From assembly GCA_965221555.1 (NCBI GenBank), contig OZ244895.1, positions 310,001 to 374,000 of the forward strand: a stretch of DNA of 64,000 nucleotides, in the 5' to 3' direction. The position numbers were made by a program, and so were the translations under genes. Source of the stretch: JAJEAD01 sp965221555 (GTDB taxonomy: Bacteria > Pseudomonadota > Gammaproteobacteria > HK1). This document shows, in pieces, positions 8,217 to 15,484 of this stretch. How positions within the stretch are numbered: the stretch's first letter is position 1; each line of letters opens with the position of its first letter. The notes under the pieces are model-generated. The model saw only the letters and a list, made by a program, of their open reading frames with translations, was not told where the DNA came from and ran no database searches.

Positions 8217-10370
8217 TCAAGGGCGCCGGATGCCTTCCGCGGCCCGCTCCAGATCCGAGGCGCGGTAGAAGTGCGTCCAGGCGCCGCCGCTCGCAAGCAG
8301 AGCCCCGAGCAACGCGTCGACGGTGGCCCCATCGTAGAGCCCGCTCTCGTTGCGGCTCTTCAACACCACGGGCTCGACCCGCTCATGGCCCAGACCCCGG
8401 AACAGCGTCATTCCGCCGCTTTCCACGAGATCTTCGTAGCGGATGACGCGGTTGCGCTCCAGATGCGCATGGTAGCGGGCGAAGAACCACTCCAGGATGA
8501 TGAGCTGCCGGCGCAGGCGCTCCGGCTCCTCGTCCAGCGCCCGCCGCAGCTTGGGATCGTAGGGCTCCGCCCCCGCGATGCGTCCCCGGTTGAAGGGCAG
8601 GTTCACGGTCTGCCAGGACGCGAGGAGCGACAGGGGATTGCGCACCAGGGCGAGGCAGGCGAAGTGCTCAGCCAGTTCCGGGAGCAGGGCCGAGAACACC
8701 GAGGGCTGGCTCATGAAGAGCGTGAAGCGCTCGGACAGGGGCTTGTCGATGGCGACCGAGGCCCATTCTCCCCGCCGTTCGCGCAAGCCGGAGTCCGCGC
8801 TCCGCCCGGAGGCCATGATGTTGTCGTAGAGCCCTCCCCCGACCTGGTGGGAGGGCGCGCGTCCCTCGTGCCGAATCTGCCGCCGCACTTCGGCCGCGAA
8901 CTCGTCGAGGCGCCCGCAGGCGGCCTGCGGCGTGCGGGGCAGGCTTCCGAAGCGCACCCCGTCGACCACCCAGCGCGGGTCGTAGGGCTGCGAGAGGGCC
9001 ACCGTATCCGGCAGCTTGTCTGCGAGGCGGCAGCACAGACCGTTGCCCGAGCGTGGGATGCCACAGAGCAGCCAAGTTTGTGCCGTGCGTCCGGCCTCGC
9101 CCGCTCGTCCTTCAGGGGTCAGGCGGCCAGCTTGAGCGCTCAAGGGATGCGTCCGGAAGGAGCCCGTTTCGGCACCGGGAGAAGCCATGGGATCCCGCAC
9201 CGTGAGCTTGACCGGGGGCGCCTCAAGAGTCCGGTCGGACTCCGCCTCACCGGTGGGCGAAGCGGCGGAATCCCGCACTTCGGGCTTGATTGATGGCGCC
9301 TCATGAGTCCGATCGGGCCCAGTCTCGCCGTTGGACGAGGCGGTGGCATCACGCACTGCGGCCTCAGCCGATGGCTCCTCATGGGTCCGATCGGAGCCCG
9401 CTTCGCCACCGGGAGAAGCCGTGGCATCCCGCACCGCGAGCTTGACCGATGGCGCACGGTGATCGTGGAGGAAGAGGGGCGGATAGATGGCGTAGGCATT
9501 CAGGGTGATGGAAGAGCGCTTCGACCACGCCCGGTCCGGCCGCTGCCCCCGGTAGAACCACACCGAGTCCGACTGGATGTCGGGGAGCATGCGCGCGCGC
9601 GTCCGCTCGCTCGTGGAGTGCCGGAGCACGACGGCATCCCAGTGGTCGTAGTTGCCGACATCGTCGAAGAGGGAGAGGAGCTTGTCGGCGCCCCGCGGGG
9701 TGACCGCATAGGCGCTTGCGGGCATTGCGCCAAGCCCGACCCGCCCGCAGTGCGAATGCAGCACCGTGTCGATGGGAAAGACCCGGAAAGGTCGGGTTAG
9801 GCACTGAAGCGGGGCGCGAAGGAGATGCGCCAGCACCTGTCGCGTGGTGGGAATGCGCTGGGCGAAGTGGTGCAGGTAGAGCAGGTCGAGGTCTTCGGGC
9901 AGCGCGGGAAGGGGCGGCGCTTTCCCGTAGAGCGGGACCGCGTCGTCCTCGAGGATGACGCTGAGGCCGGCCTTGCTCTCCCTCGCTCGGAGCCAGGCCC
10001 GCCGATGGCTCAGAAAGCAGCCCCGCTGTCCGGGGCGCAAGCGCTCGGCCATGCCGTGAAACCGGGCCCACTCCCCATCGTCCAGCGAACTCGCCTCGGC
10101 GGGATGGCAGGCATCGATGGCCGAGAGTCTCCATCCCCCGGGGTCCATTCGCGCCAACAGAGCGCGGCGGCGCTCTTTCGATGCGGGCAGGGAGATGAGC
10201 AGGCAGTCGACCCCTTCGCCACCGTTGCCAACGCGAGGGAAGAGGCGGGAAGAGAGTCGGGTGAGGAAGCGGTGGAAGTGGAGATGGGCGTCGGTCAGCT
10301 TGCTGCTTGGAGACGCCCGCATCCCGGGATGTCGCAGCGTGCCGGGGAGCGGGTACCTGCCGGAGACCAT
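8217..10370 (-). CDS. Bifunctional GT25-family glycosyltransferase / sulfotransferase fusion with tandem-repeat linker
   Basis: This 717-residue protein has three parts. Residues about 50-300 look like glycosyltransferase family 25 (LPS galactosyltransferase type): DCLLISLPASKERR at the start of the domain, SHRRAWLRA, and the EDD motif in VILEDDAVPLY. Residues about 306-409 are a linker of four 26-residue repeats (type APSVKLAVRDATASPGGE). Residues about 440-700 form a sulfotransferase-like domain with the P-loop CGIPRSGNGLCCRL and a 3'-phosphate motif LALVRNPLSLLASW. The fusion suggests addition of a sugar and its sulfation by one polypeptide. No signal peptide is seen, so it should act in the cytoplasm. 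The exact start is uncertain; MRASPSSKL, 16 codons in, is possible. Confidence 0.75.
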   Translation of the reverse strand: MVSGRYPLPGTLRHPGMRASPSSKLTDAHLHFHRFLTRLSSRLFPRVGNGGEGVDCLLISLPASKERRRALLARMDPGGWRLSAIDACHPAEASSLDDGEWARFHGMAERLRPGQRGCFLSHRRAWLRARESKAGLSVILEDDAVPLYGKAPPLPALPEDLDLLYLHHFAQRIPTTRQVLAHLLRAPLQCLTRPFRVFPIDTVLHSHCGRVGLGAMPASAYAVTPRGADKLLSLFDDVGNYDHWDAVVLRHSTSERTRARMLPDIQSDSVWFYRGQRPDRAWSKRSSITLNAYAIYPPLFLHDHRAPSVKLAVRDATASPGGEAGSDRTHEEPSAEAAVRDATASSNGETGPDRTHEAPSIKPEVRDSAASPTGEAESDRTLEAPPVKLTVRDPMASPGAETGSFRTHPLSAQAGRLTPEGRAGEAGRTAQTWLLCGIPRSGNGLCCRLADKLPDTVALSQPYDPRWVVDGVRFGSLPRTPQAACGRLDEFAAEVRRQIRHEGRAPSHQVGGGLYDNIMASGRSADSGLRERRGEWASVAIDKPLSERFTLFMSQPSVFSALLPELAEHFACLALVRNPLSLLASWQTVNLPFNRGRIAGAEPYDPKLRRALDEEPERLRRQLIILEWFFARYHAHLERNRVIRYEDLVESGGMTLFRGLGHERVEPVVLKSRNESGLYDGATVDALLGALLASGGAWTHFYRASDLERAAEGIRRP
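9144..9455 (-). repeat. Four 78-bp tandem repeats encoding an inter-domain linker
   Basis: Four in-frame units of 78 bp (26 residues each) lie between the glycosyltransferase and sulfotransferase domains of the fusion gene. The units diverge moderately (for example VKLAVRDATASPGGE, KPEVRDSAASPTGE, VKLTVRDPMASPGAE). They keep an alternating acidic/basic, Pro/Ser-rich composition that should be disordered. Confidence 0.85.
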
Positions 10371-10500
10371 GCGTCGCAGTCCTCACTGGCCACTTGCCCG
10401 GACACCGGCGCACACCGGTCCTTCCGTGCTGGCGAGCAATCCCGAGAGTTCTCCCGGTTGTTGCGACAGGCTTGCCGCATCAGCAACTTTCCGGAGCCCG

Positions 10501-10532
10501 AAAAGAAAAGAAGGGCCGAAGCCCTTCTTTTC
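10501..10532 (-). terminator. Rho-independent terminator after paralog A (UUCG loop)
   Basis: Read on the minus strand, this is a perfect 12-bp stem (10505-10516 with 10521-10532) closed by a UUCG tetraloop and followed by a TTTT-rich tract. It lies about 50 bases after the stop of paralog A. Near-identical copies follow paralogs B, C and E. Confidence 0.9.
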
Positions 10533-10579
10533 CGAGTCGCACCGCCTTCGAAGCGGCTTTGTCTCTTTGCGCGAAGTGA

Positions 10580-12073
10580 CTAGTCTCGCGTCTCGTAGAC
10601 CACCGTGTCGGTGCTGCCATTCTGCCGGTTGGTCTGATTGGTTGCCACGGTGACGGTTCCGGCAAGGGCTCCGAACTTGATGATGCCGGAAGCACGATGC
10701 GGCGGTCCGCCCTCGATCGTCACCACGTCGCGGGTTCTCAGCACCGTGGTGCCGGAAGGCAGCGCACCGCTCGCCCGCGCACCGGCCCGCGCCGTGACGT
10801 TGTGATCGCCTTCCGTCGTGAAGGTCGTCTCGTACGTCGTCGCCGCACCGTAGTTCACGATCACGATGCGCTGGTTGTAGCGCTCGTCGGTGACCAGATA
10901 CGGAATGCGCACCGTCGCGCCGTCCCGGCCGATGGAGCCGTAGGTAACACTTGCCGTCGCCGAGGCGAATTCGGCGTTGACGGCGTCGGTCAGCTTGTAC
11001 GTGATGTCGGCCGAATAATCACCCTCCGCGATCGCCATCGCATCGTCCGCCCCGCTCACCTCGATGCAAAGATCCTTGCCGGTGGCGAATGCGAGATTCT
11101 GCGCGGCGAGCTGCGTCTTGTCGTCGCTGAGAAGGAGATCGGTGTCGCGGTCGCCGGCGCAGTTGGAAGTGTCATCTTGCAGTGTCACCTTCGAGGCGAA
11201 GGAGAAATCGCCCTTGATGACGATGGAGCTGTCGGCAGGTGCCTCGCCGCCGGCGGCGATCGCAGCGTCAGTGCCCGCGGCGTAGAGGTCGGCGGCGGCT
11301 ACGGCGTCGCCATCCGGCTTCAAGCGCGACTCCGCCGAAATGGCGAAGGTACCAAGCCCAGCCTTCAACCGGTCGCTCGTGACCCCGTTGCCCGACATGA
11401 ACTTGCGGTACCCGTCTTCCACCGCGGCCGTGACGGAATTCGGGGTCGAGGTCACGGTGAGCGTGGACGACATGGCATCGATCGCGTTCGGGTAGCTCGC
11501 CTGGTGCGTCACCTGAGTGGTGCCTTCGGCCGGTTCCGCGCTCACATCCATCGTTATCGATACGGGCGCGCTGGCGGAGATGCCCACCCCGCCGGCGGGC
11601 ATGTCCAGCGAGAACACTGTATCCGCCGGCAACTCGACGGTGGGGCTGAGTGCGTAAGTGACCGTGCTGTTTCCCGTGGTTCCGCCTCCCGTGTGCACCG
11701 GGGTCAAGCTGCGAATGGCGCTTCCGCTTGAGTCCGTGACGGAGGGAGCCGGGGCGGTGCTGGCATGGAGGAACACCAGGTTCTGGAAGGTGAAAGTCAC
11801 GACCGCGTTCTTGTTCGCGGCGACCACCAGGCCCAGCTTGGCCTTGACGAGGCCGGTGTCACCCCCGCTGCCGGCGGTCTCCGTCACCGTGTAGTAGTCC
11901 GCGTCCCCGTGCGTGCTGGAGGTCTTCAAGAGCTCCTTGGCGTAGGTGACCGCGGCCTTGGTCTTGTCCGTGGCGTCGAGGTCGACGATCGCATGGGCGA
12001 TATTGGCCCCCAGCAGGGCGAGGGAACCCAGAATGGCCGCCCCGGCAACCTGATAAGTTTTTCTGCCGAGCAT
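10580..12073 (-). CDS. Secreted paralogous protein A (array member 1 of 6), unknown function
   Basis: This 497-residue protein has a clear signal peptide: MLGRKTYQ, a hydrophobic core, and cleavage after AHA near residue 28. The mature N-terminus is IVDLDA..., followed by a first beta-rich domain (TVTFTFQNLVF, TYALSPTVELPAD), a variable middle with a conserved Cys pair (CAGDRD...DLCIEVSG) that could form a disulfide, and a conserved C-terminal domain (RIPYLVTDERYNQRIVIVN, ending TDTVVYETRD). I do not recognise the family. It is the most divergent of the six array members. AAGGAGGA precedes the ATG by 7 bases. The predicted location is periplasm, cell surface or medium, and export by the neighbouring T2SS is possible. 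Confidence 0.8.
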   Translation of the reverse strand: MLGRKTYQVAGAAILGSLALLGANIAHAIVDLDATDKTKAAVTYAKELLKTSSTHGDADYYTVTETAGSGGDTGLVKAKLGLVVAANKNAVVTFTFQNLVFLHASTAPAPSVTDSSGSAIRSLTPVHTGGGTTGNSTVTYALSPTVELPADTVFSLDMPAGGVGISASAPVSITMDVSAEPAEGTTQVTHQASYPNAIDAMSSTLTVTSTPNSVTAAVEDGYRKFMSGNGVTSDRLKAGLGTFAISAESRLKPDGDAVAAADLYAAGTDAAIAAGGEAPADSSIVIKGDFSFASKVTLQDDTSNCAGDRDTDLLLSDDKTQLAAQNLAFATGKDLCIEVSGADDAMAIAEGDYSADITYKLTDAVNAEFASATASVTYGSIGRDGATVRIPYLVTDERYNQRIVIVNYGAATTYETTFTTEGDHNVTARAGARASGALPSGTTVLRTRDVVTIEGGPPHRASGIIKFGALAGTVTVATNQTNRQNGSTDTVVYETRD

Positions 12074-12117
12074 TGGTTGCTCCTCCTTAACTCAAGTCAG
12101 AGTCGTGAATTCAAAAA

Positions 12118-12440
12118 AATGTTGCCGAATCAGCCAATTGGCCCGGGTTCGAAAGCCCCGGCCTGAAGTCATGCGGCTCAAGGCGGATTATCCACGATGC
12201 GATACCAATGGCAAGTCCCGCCTGGCGCCCATCATGCTCGAGCCCCGGGGTTCGTCCAAGTACGTTGATTTCCCTACCTTTTTCTGCGCGGCCGGACCTT
12301 GGCCAAGCGCGAGCCAAGTGGGTGGCCACACTCCGACCCGCGCGGCGGCAGTGTATCCATGCCACGGCACACATGACAACCCCGCATCGCGAAGCACCGC
12401 CCCCTGAGAGGCAGGGTGGAGGAGAAGCTTGCGAGCTTGG
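12118..12440 (-). promoter_or_regulatory. Conserved upstream block U of paralog A
   Basis: About 320 non-coding bases upstream of paralog A resemble the blocks upstream of paralog D (20303-20615) and F (24134-24400). The part nearest the gene contains a hairpin (GGCCCGGGTT / AGCCCCGGCC arms around 12139-12163), some 70 bases before the ATG. A run of matched segments follows (for example the sequence around GGATTATCCACGATGCGA). The position and repetition suggest promoter and 5'-UTR. I could not identify clear -35/-10 boxes. Confidence 0.55.
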
Positions 12441-12557
12441 AAGTTCTGCCTTCCGGGGTTGACAAAGAAAAGGGGATTATAACCTTGTCTTGACGCGTGG
12501 TAGAATCCACGGCGGGAGCAGGGCTCAAATCCTACGGGGGAAAGGAGGTGGTTCCCT

Positions 12558-12611
12558 ATGGGCAATAACCAAGCGTTAAAGGCACTTCGCGAGGCTAGTG
12601 CCGTAATGTAG
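12558..12611 (+). CDS. Putative 17-residue leader peptide inside the IS1595 element
   Basis: ATG at 12558 is preceded by AAAGGAGGTG (12541-12550), one of the strongest Shine-Dalgarno sequences in the window, at good spacing. The frame reads MGNNQALKALREASAVM and stops at TAG 12609-12611. A perfect 13-bp hairpin starts one base later. A tiny ORF with a strong ribosome site directly before a hairpin resembles a leader peptide/attenuator, but the codon content gives no obvious sensor residue. It lies about 170 bp upstream of the small ORF and methyltransferase gene and could control them. Confidence 0.45.
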   Translation: MGNNQALKALREASAVM

Positions 12612-12612
12612 C

Positions 12613-12644
12613 GAGGCCCGCGTAGCGAGCACTACGCGGGCCTC
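12613..12644 (+). terminator. Perfect 13-bp hairpin after the leader ORF
   Basis: GAGGCCCGCGTAG (12613-12625) pairs perfectly with 12632-12644 across a 6-base loop. No T-run follows, so termination may need Rho, or the hairpin may act as an attenuator or a boundary structure. Confidence 0.6.
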
Positions 12645-12784
12645 ATCTCCATTCACCAGCAACGCCCCGTCGAGCCCTGCTTCCATTGCGCGCCACTCGA
12701 TTCTAGCACATCGCCTGCGGTAGGGGTTGACTACCAGGCTCGCTAGAGTTGCAATCTGCGGTGCAGTCAAGCGGGGGGATAACG

Positions 12785-12955
12785 ATGCCTGACTACGCGA
12801 AGGAGTTTGCCGGCGCAACGCCGGAGAAGCTCGCGCGGGCGCTACTTCGGCCGCTACGGCGCGAGTCTGATAATCTGAGAAAGGGGCACCCCGGCACCCC
12901 GGCACCCCGGCACCCCGGCACCCCGGCACCCCGGCACCCCGGCACCCCGGAGTAA
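12785..12955 (+). CDS. Small hypothetical protein with repeat-encoded C-terminus
   Basis: ATG at 12785 gives a 56-residue product: MPDYAKEFAGATPEKLARAL, then LRPLRRESDNLRK, then a Pro/Gly/His tail encoded entirely by the 8-bp tandem repeat. A GGGGGGAT run just upstream is a weak ribosome site. The N-terminal part looks like genuine protein. The tail changes frame with every repeat gained or lost because 8 is not a multiple of 3. It lies 25 bases before the methyltransferase and probably belongs to the same transcript. No function is recognised. Confidence 0.5.
   Translation: MPDYAKEFAGATPEKLARALLRPLRRESDNLRKGHPGTPAPRHPGTPAPRHPGTPE
12885..12948. repeat. Eight perfect copies of the 8-bp repeat GGCACCCC
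   Basis: Eight uninterrupted head-to-tail copies of GGCACCCC, followed by GG. The tract lies at the 3' end of the small ORF, 33 bp before the methyltransferase start. Perfect short repeats whose length is not a multiple of 3 are the classic substrate for slipped-strand phase variation. Confidence 0.95.
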
Positions 12956-12980
12956 GTGACGGGGTAGACGACCCGGGCCG

Positions 12981-14360
12981 GTGAGCGGCCCGAACTGGGC
13001 GAACCAAACGATTTGGACGGGGGATAACCTCGACATCATGCGGGGGATGAACACCGCATCTGTCGATCTCATCTACCTGGATCCGCCTTTCAATTCGAAG
13101 GCCAACTATGCTGCTCCTATAGGCTCTAAGGCGGCCGGGGCAGCGTTCAAAGACACTTGGGGGCTAGATGACGTGAATCTCGCTTGGCACGGCGAGATAA
13201 AGCACGGCCATCCTGGTCTCTATGCGTTGCTGGTCGCTACGCGGCAGATACACGGTGACTCCATGATGAGTTATCTCATCTATATGGCTATCCGGGTGAT
13301 GGAGATGCGGCGCATTCTGAAACCCACAGGCTCAATGTATCTTCACTGTGACCCGACTGCCAGTCACTATTTGAAGTTGCTGATGGATAGCATCTTCGGC
13401 AAGAAAAACTTTCGTAATGAAATTGTATGGCAGCGTTATGGCTCACATAACGATTCAGGCAGATATGGGCGTGTTACCGATACGGTGTTTTACTATGCCA
13501 GCGCTGGTGCAACCTGGAATACACCACGGTTACCGTTGACTGAAGAAGACATAGCCAGACGCTACACTTATAAGGACAAACGCGGTTTGTACACAACCTC
13601 ACCGTTACATGCCCGAACTTTAGCCGGTGGGGGTTACGGTTACACGTGGAAGGGCCTTACTGACGTATGGAAGTTTCCGCAGGAACGCCTATTACAATTG
13701 GAACAAGAAGGGCGTATCCATTGGCCAAAGAAAGGAAAGGTGCCACGGCGTAAAGTGTATCTAACAGAGAACCTTGGCAAGCCTCTATCGAATCTTTGGG
13801 TAGATATAGGCATTGTTTCTGGTAAAGAGCGGACTGGTTACCCAACACAAAAGCCACTCGCGTTACTGCGCCGTATCATAGACGCTAGCTCTAATGTGGG
13901 CGATGTAGTGCTGGATCCTTTCTGTGGCTGCGCTACGGCATGTATTGCAGCGGAACAACAGCAACGACAATGGGTAGGTATCGATATCGGCGAGAAGGCA
14001 GCGGACTTGGTGCGCGACCGTATGAAGCGTGAACTAGGACTTTTCTATCAAGGCGCGCATCGCACAAGACCACCCGAGCGGACAGATCTAGGCAAAGTGA
14101 TACGTTACAATGATGCCAAGAACAAGCGCCATCTGTACGGCGAACAAGGCGGATTCTGCAATGGCTGCGAAGAGCATTTCCAGCCTCGAAACCTTACCGT
14201 CGATCACATCATTCCGCGCGCGAAGGGCGGGACAGACCATATAAGCAATCTGCAACTACTCTGCGGAGCGTGCAATTCAATGAAGGGCACGCGCTCTCAG
14301 GAATACTTGCTTGCTTGCCTGACTGACAAGGGTTGGATCAAGCGCCAGAAGGCGGCCTGA
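12981..14360 (+). CDS. DNA methyltransferase (beta-class order) fused to an HNH nuclease domain
   Basis: This 459-residue protein has an N-terminal motif IV (DLIYLDPPF, near residue 30), a central region with RYGSHNDSGRYGRVTD, and motif I late (DPFCGCATACIAAEQ, near residue 318). That order is typical of beta-class adenine-N6 or cytosine-N4 methyltransferases. Residues about 390-445 are an HNH domain with two zinc-like Cys pairs (CNGCEEHF, CGACNSMKG) around VDHIIPRAKGG. Methylation and cleavage may therefore lie on one chain. The GTG start overlaps a TGA in the frame of a repeat-shifted small ORF. Base composition is AT-richer than the flanks, consistent with transfer as IS1595 cargo. The target sequence is unknown. 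Confidence 0.85.
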   Translation: MSGPNWANQTIWTGDNLDIMRGMNTASVDLIYLDPPFNSKANYAAPIGSKAAGAAFKDTWGLDDVNLAWHGEIKHGHPGLYALLVATRQIHGDSMMSYLIYMAIRVMEMRRILKPTGSMYLHCDPTASHYLKLLMDSIFGKKNFRNEIVWQRYGSHNDSGRYGRVTDTVFYYASAGATWNTPRLPLTEEDIARRYTYKDKRGLYTTSPLHARTLAGGGYGYTWKGLTDVWKFPQERLLQLEQEGRIHWPKKGKVPRRKVYLTENLGKPLSNLWVDIGIVSGKERTGYPTQKPLALLRRIIDASSNVGDVVLDPFCGCATACIAAEQQQRQWVGIDIGEKAADLVRDRMKRELGLFYQGAHRTRPPERTDLGKVIRYNDAKNKRHLYGEQGGFCNGCEEHFQPRNLTVDHIIPRAKGGTDHISNLQLLCGACNSMKGTRSQEYLLACLTDKGWIKRQKAA

Positions 14361-14362
14361 GC

Positions 14363-15334
14363 CTAAGACCGCGCTCCGCTCGGCAAACCATTATCGGCGG
14401 TAAGGGCGGAGTACATCAGCCGCTTGCCGACCAGTCCGGCCGCAACGGTGGTCATCTGCGCGAGGGTATCGGCATTGCGGATGTTGTGCTTGCCGGCGAA
14501 TTCCTGAACGTAGCGGTCGAGGTGCTTGGCGCTCATCTTGTGGAACGTGCCCATGTGTGCCCGCTTGAGCATGGACCAGAACGACTCTATGCCGTTGGTA
14601 TGCGCCTGGTCCCGGACGTACTCGGCAACGGAGTGCTTGACCACCTCATGCGGGGAGCGCAGCCCCTTGTAGGCGGCAGCCTCATCGGTATAGACGGTAG
14701 CGCTTGAGTCCGCGTGCTCGACCACGAAGCCTTGCAGGGTAGCTTTGTCGGTATGCGGCACTACGCGGGCGCTGACGCGGTTCGTGGCCCGGTCCCGCAT
14801 TCCCACCACGGCGGTCTTACCGACGGTGCCACGGCCAGCACGGAGCTTCTTGCTGGCGTGCTTGTTCCGCTCCCGGCCGCCCATGTAGGTTTCATCGACT
14901 TCGACCGGACCGGCATACGGGCCAGCGTCGCTCTCGACGGCCCATGCCTGCCGGAGACGGTGCAGCATGAACCAAGCTGACTTCTGGCTGATGCCAAGGT
15001 CGCGGTGGAGCTTCATGCTCGAAATGGACTTCAGGCTTGTAAGGGTGAGGTAGATGGCGATGGCCCACTTGCGAAGCGGAATCTTGGATCGCTCAATGGC
15101 GGTGCCGGTGCGCACACTGAAGTAGCTACGGCAATCCGTGCACCAGTACGGCATCGGCTTGGCGTTCGGCACTTCGCGAGTACGAGTGCTTCCGCAGTGT
15201 CCGCAGCATCGGCCGGTAGGCCACACTTGCGACTCGAACCACTTGGTTGCCGTGGCCTCATCGGGGAACATATCCATAATCTGAATGAGGCTTAAGCCTT
15301 CTCGGTGCGCCTTGCCGGGGGCCTGGTATGCCAT
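14363..15334 (-). CDS. IS1595 (ISXO2-like) family transposase
   Basis: This 323-residue protein has an N-terminal zinc ribbon (CCGHCGSTRTREV and YWCTDCRSYF), a helix-turn-helix region (KLHRDLGISQKSAWFMLHRL), and a DDE/DDN catalytic core. In the core, VEVDETYMGGRERN holds the first Asp, ATVYTDEAAAYKGL the second, and HTNGIESFWSMLKRAHMGT the Asn/Glu segment. The length is normal for the family. The stop lies 3 bases from the stop of the convergent methyltransferase gene, so both genes fit tightly into the element. No frameshift is seen, so it is probably functional. Confidence 0.95.
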   Translation of the reverse strand: MAYQAPGKAHREGLSLIQIMDMFPDEATATKWFESQVWPTGRCCGHCGSTRTREVPNAKPMPYWCTDCRSYFSVRTGTAIERSKIPLRKWAIAIYLTLTSLKSISSMKLHRDLGISQKSAWFMLHRLRQAWAVESDAGPYAGPVEVDETYMGGRERNKHASKKLRAGRGTVGKTAVVGMRDRATNRVSARVVPHTDKATLQGFVVEHADSSATVYTDEAAAYKGLRSPHEVVKHSVAEYVRDQAHTNGIESFWSMLKRAHMGTFHKMSAKHLDRYVQEFAGKHNIRNADTLAQMTTVAAGLVGKRLMYSALTADNGLPSGARS

Positions 15335-15408
15335 GACTCGTCTCCCGAAACCGTAGGGAGAAGTCTACCGACAACCACTGAAGTTGTCAAGCCAAGGTTA
15401 TAATCCCC

Positions 15409-15439
15409 AAAGAAAAGAAGGGCCGAAGCCCTTCTTTTC
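15409..15439 (-). terminator. UUCG-loop terminator after paralog B, carrying the IS1595 target duplication
   Basis: The minus-strand stem 15412-15423 / 15428-15439 with a UUCG loop has the same sequence as the terminator after paralog A. Its U-tract overlaps the AAAGAAAA target duplication, so the insertion left the terminator nearly intact. Confidence 0.9.
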
Positions 15440-15484
15440 CGAGTCGCGCGCCGCCGAGGCGGCCTGACTGACTCCATTAGTGAA

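Larger units (their letters stand above)
12472..15408. mobile_element. IS1595-family element with passenger genes, 2937 bp
   Basis: The terminal inverted repeats are 23 bp with one mismatch (12472-12494 and 15386-15408, beginning GGGGATTATAACCTTG). Both ends are flanked by AAAGAAAA (12464-12471 and 15409-15416), an 8-bp target duplication as expected for IS1595. Inside are the transposase (minus strand), a methyltransferase-HNH fusion, a small gene with an 8-bp repeat tract, and a leader-peptide/hairpin unit. The methyltransferase gene is visibly more AT-rich than the chromosome around it. The element landed in the U-tract of the terminator of paralog B. Confidence 0.9.

Noticed and set aside
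12139..12163. GGTTCGAAAGCC-like segments resembling tRNA T-arms in the upstream blocks
   Set aside because: They are part of hairpins repeated before array genes and lack the rest of a tRNA.
12525..12545. tRNA-like T-arm GGGCTCAAATCCTACGGGGG in the IS1595 element
   Set aside because: No matching acceptor stem, D-arm or anticodon arm around it.
12885..12948. 8-bp tandem repeat as a CRISPR array
   Set aside because: There are no spacers; units are directly adjacent and too short.
12785..14360. Direct in-frame fusion of the small ORF to the methyltransferase by repeat change
   Set aside because: In the methyltransferase frame a TGA lies at 12957-12959, between the repeats and the GTG, so fusion cannot occur; only coupling can.
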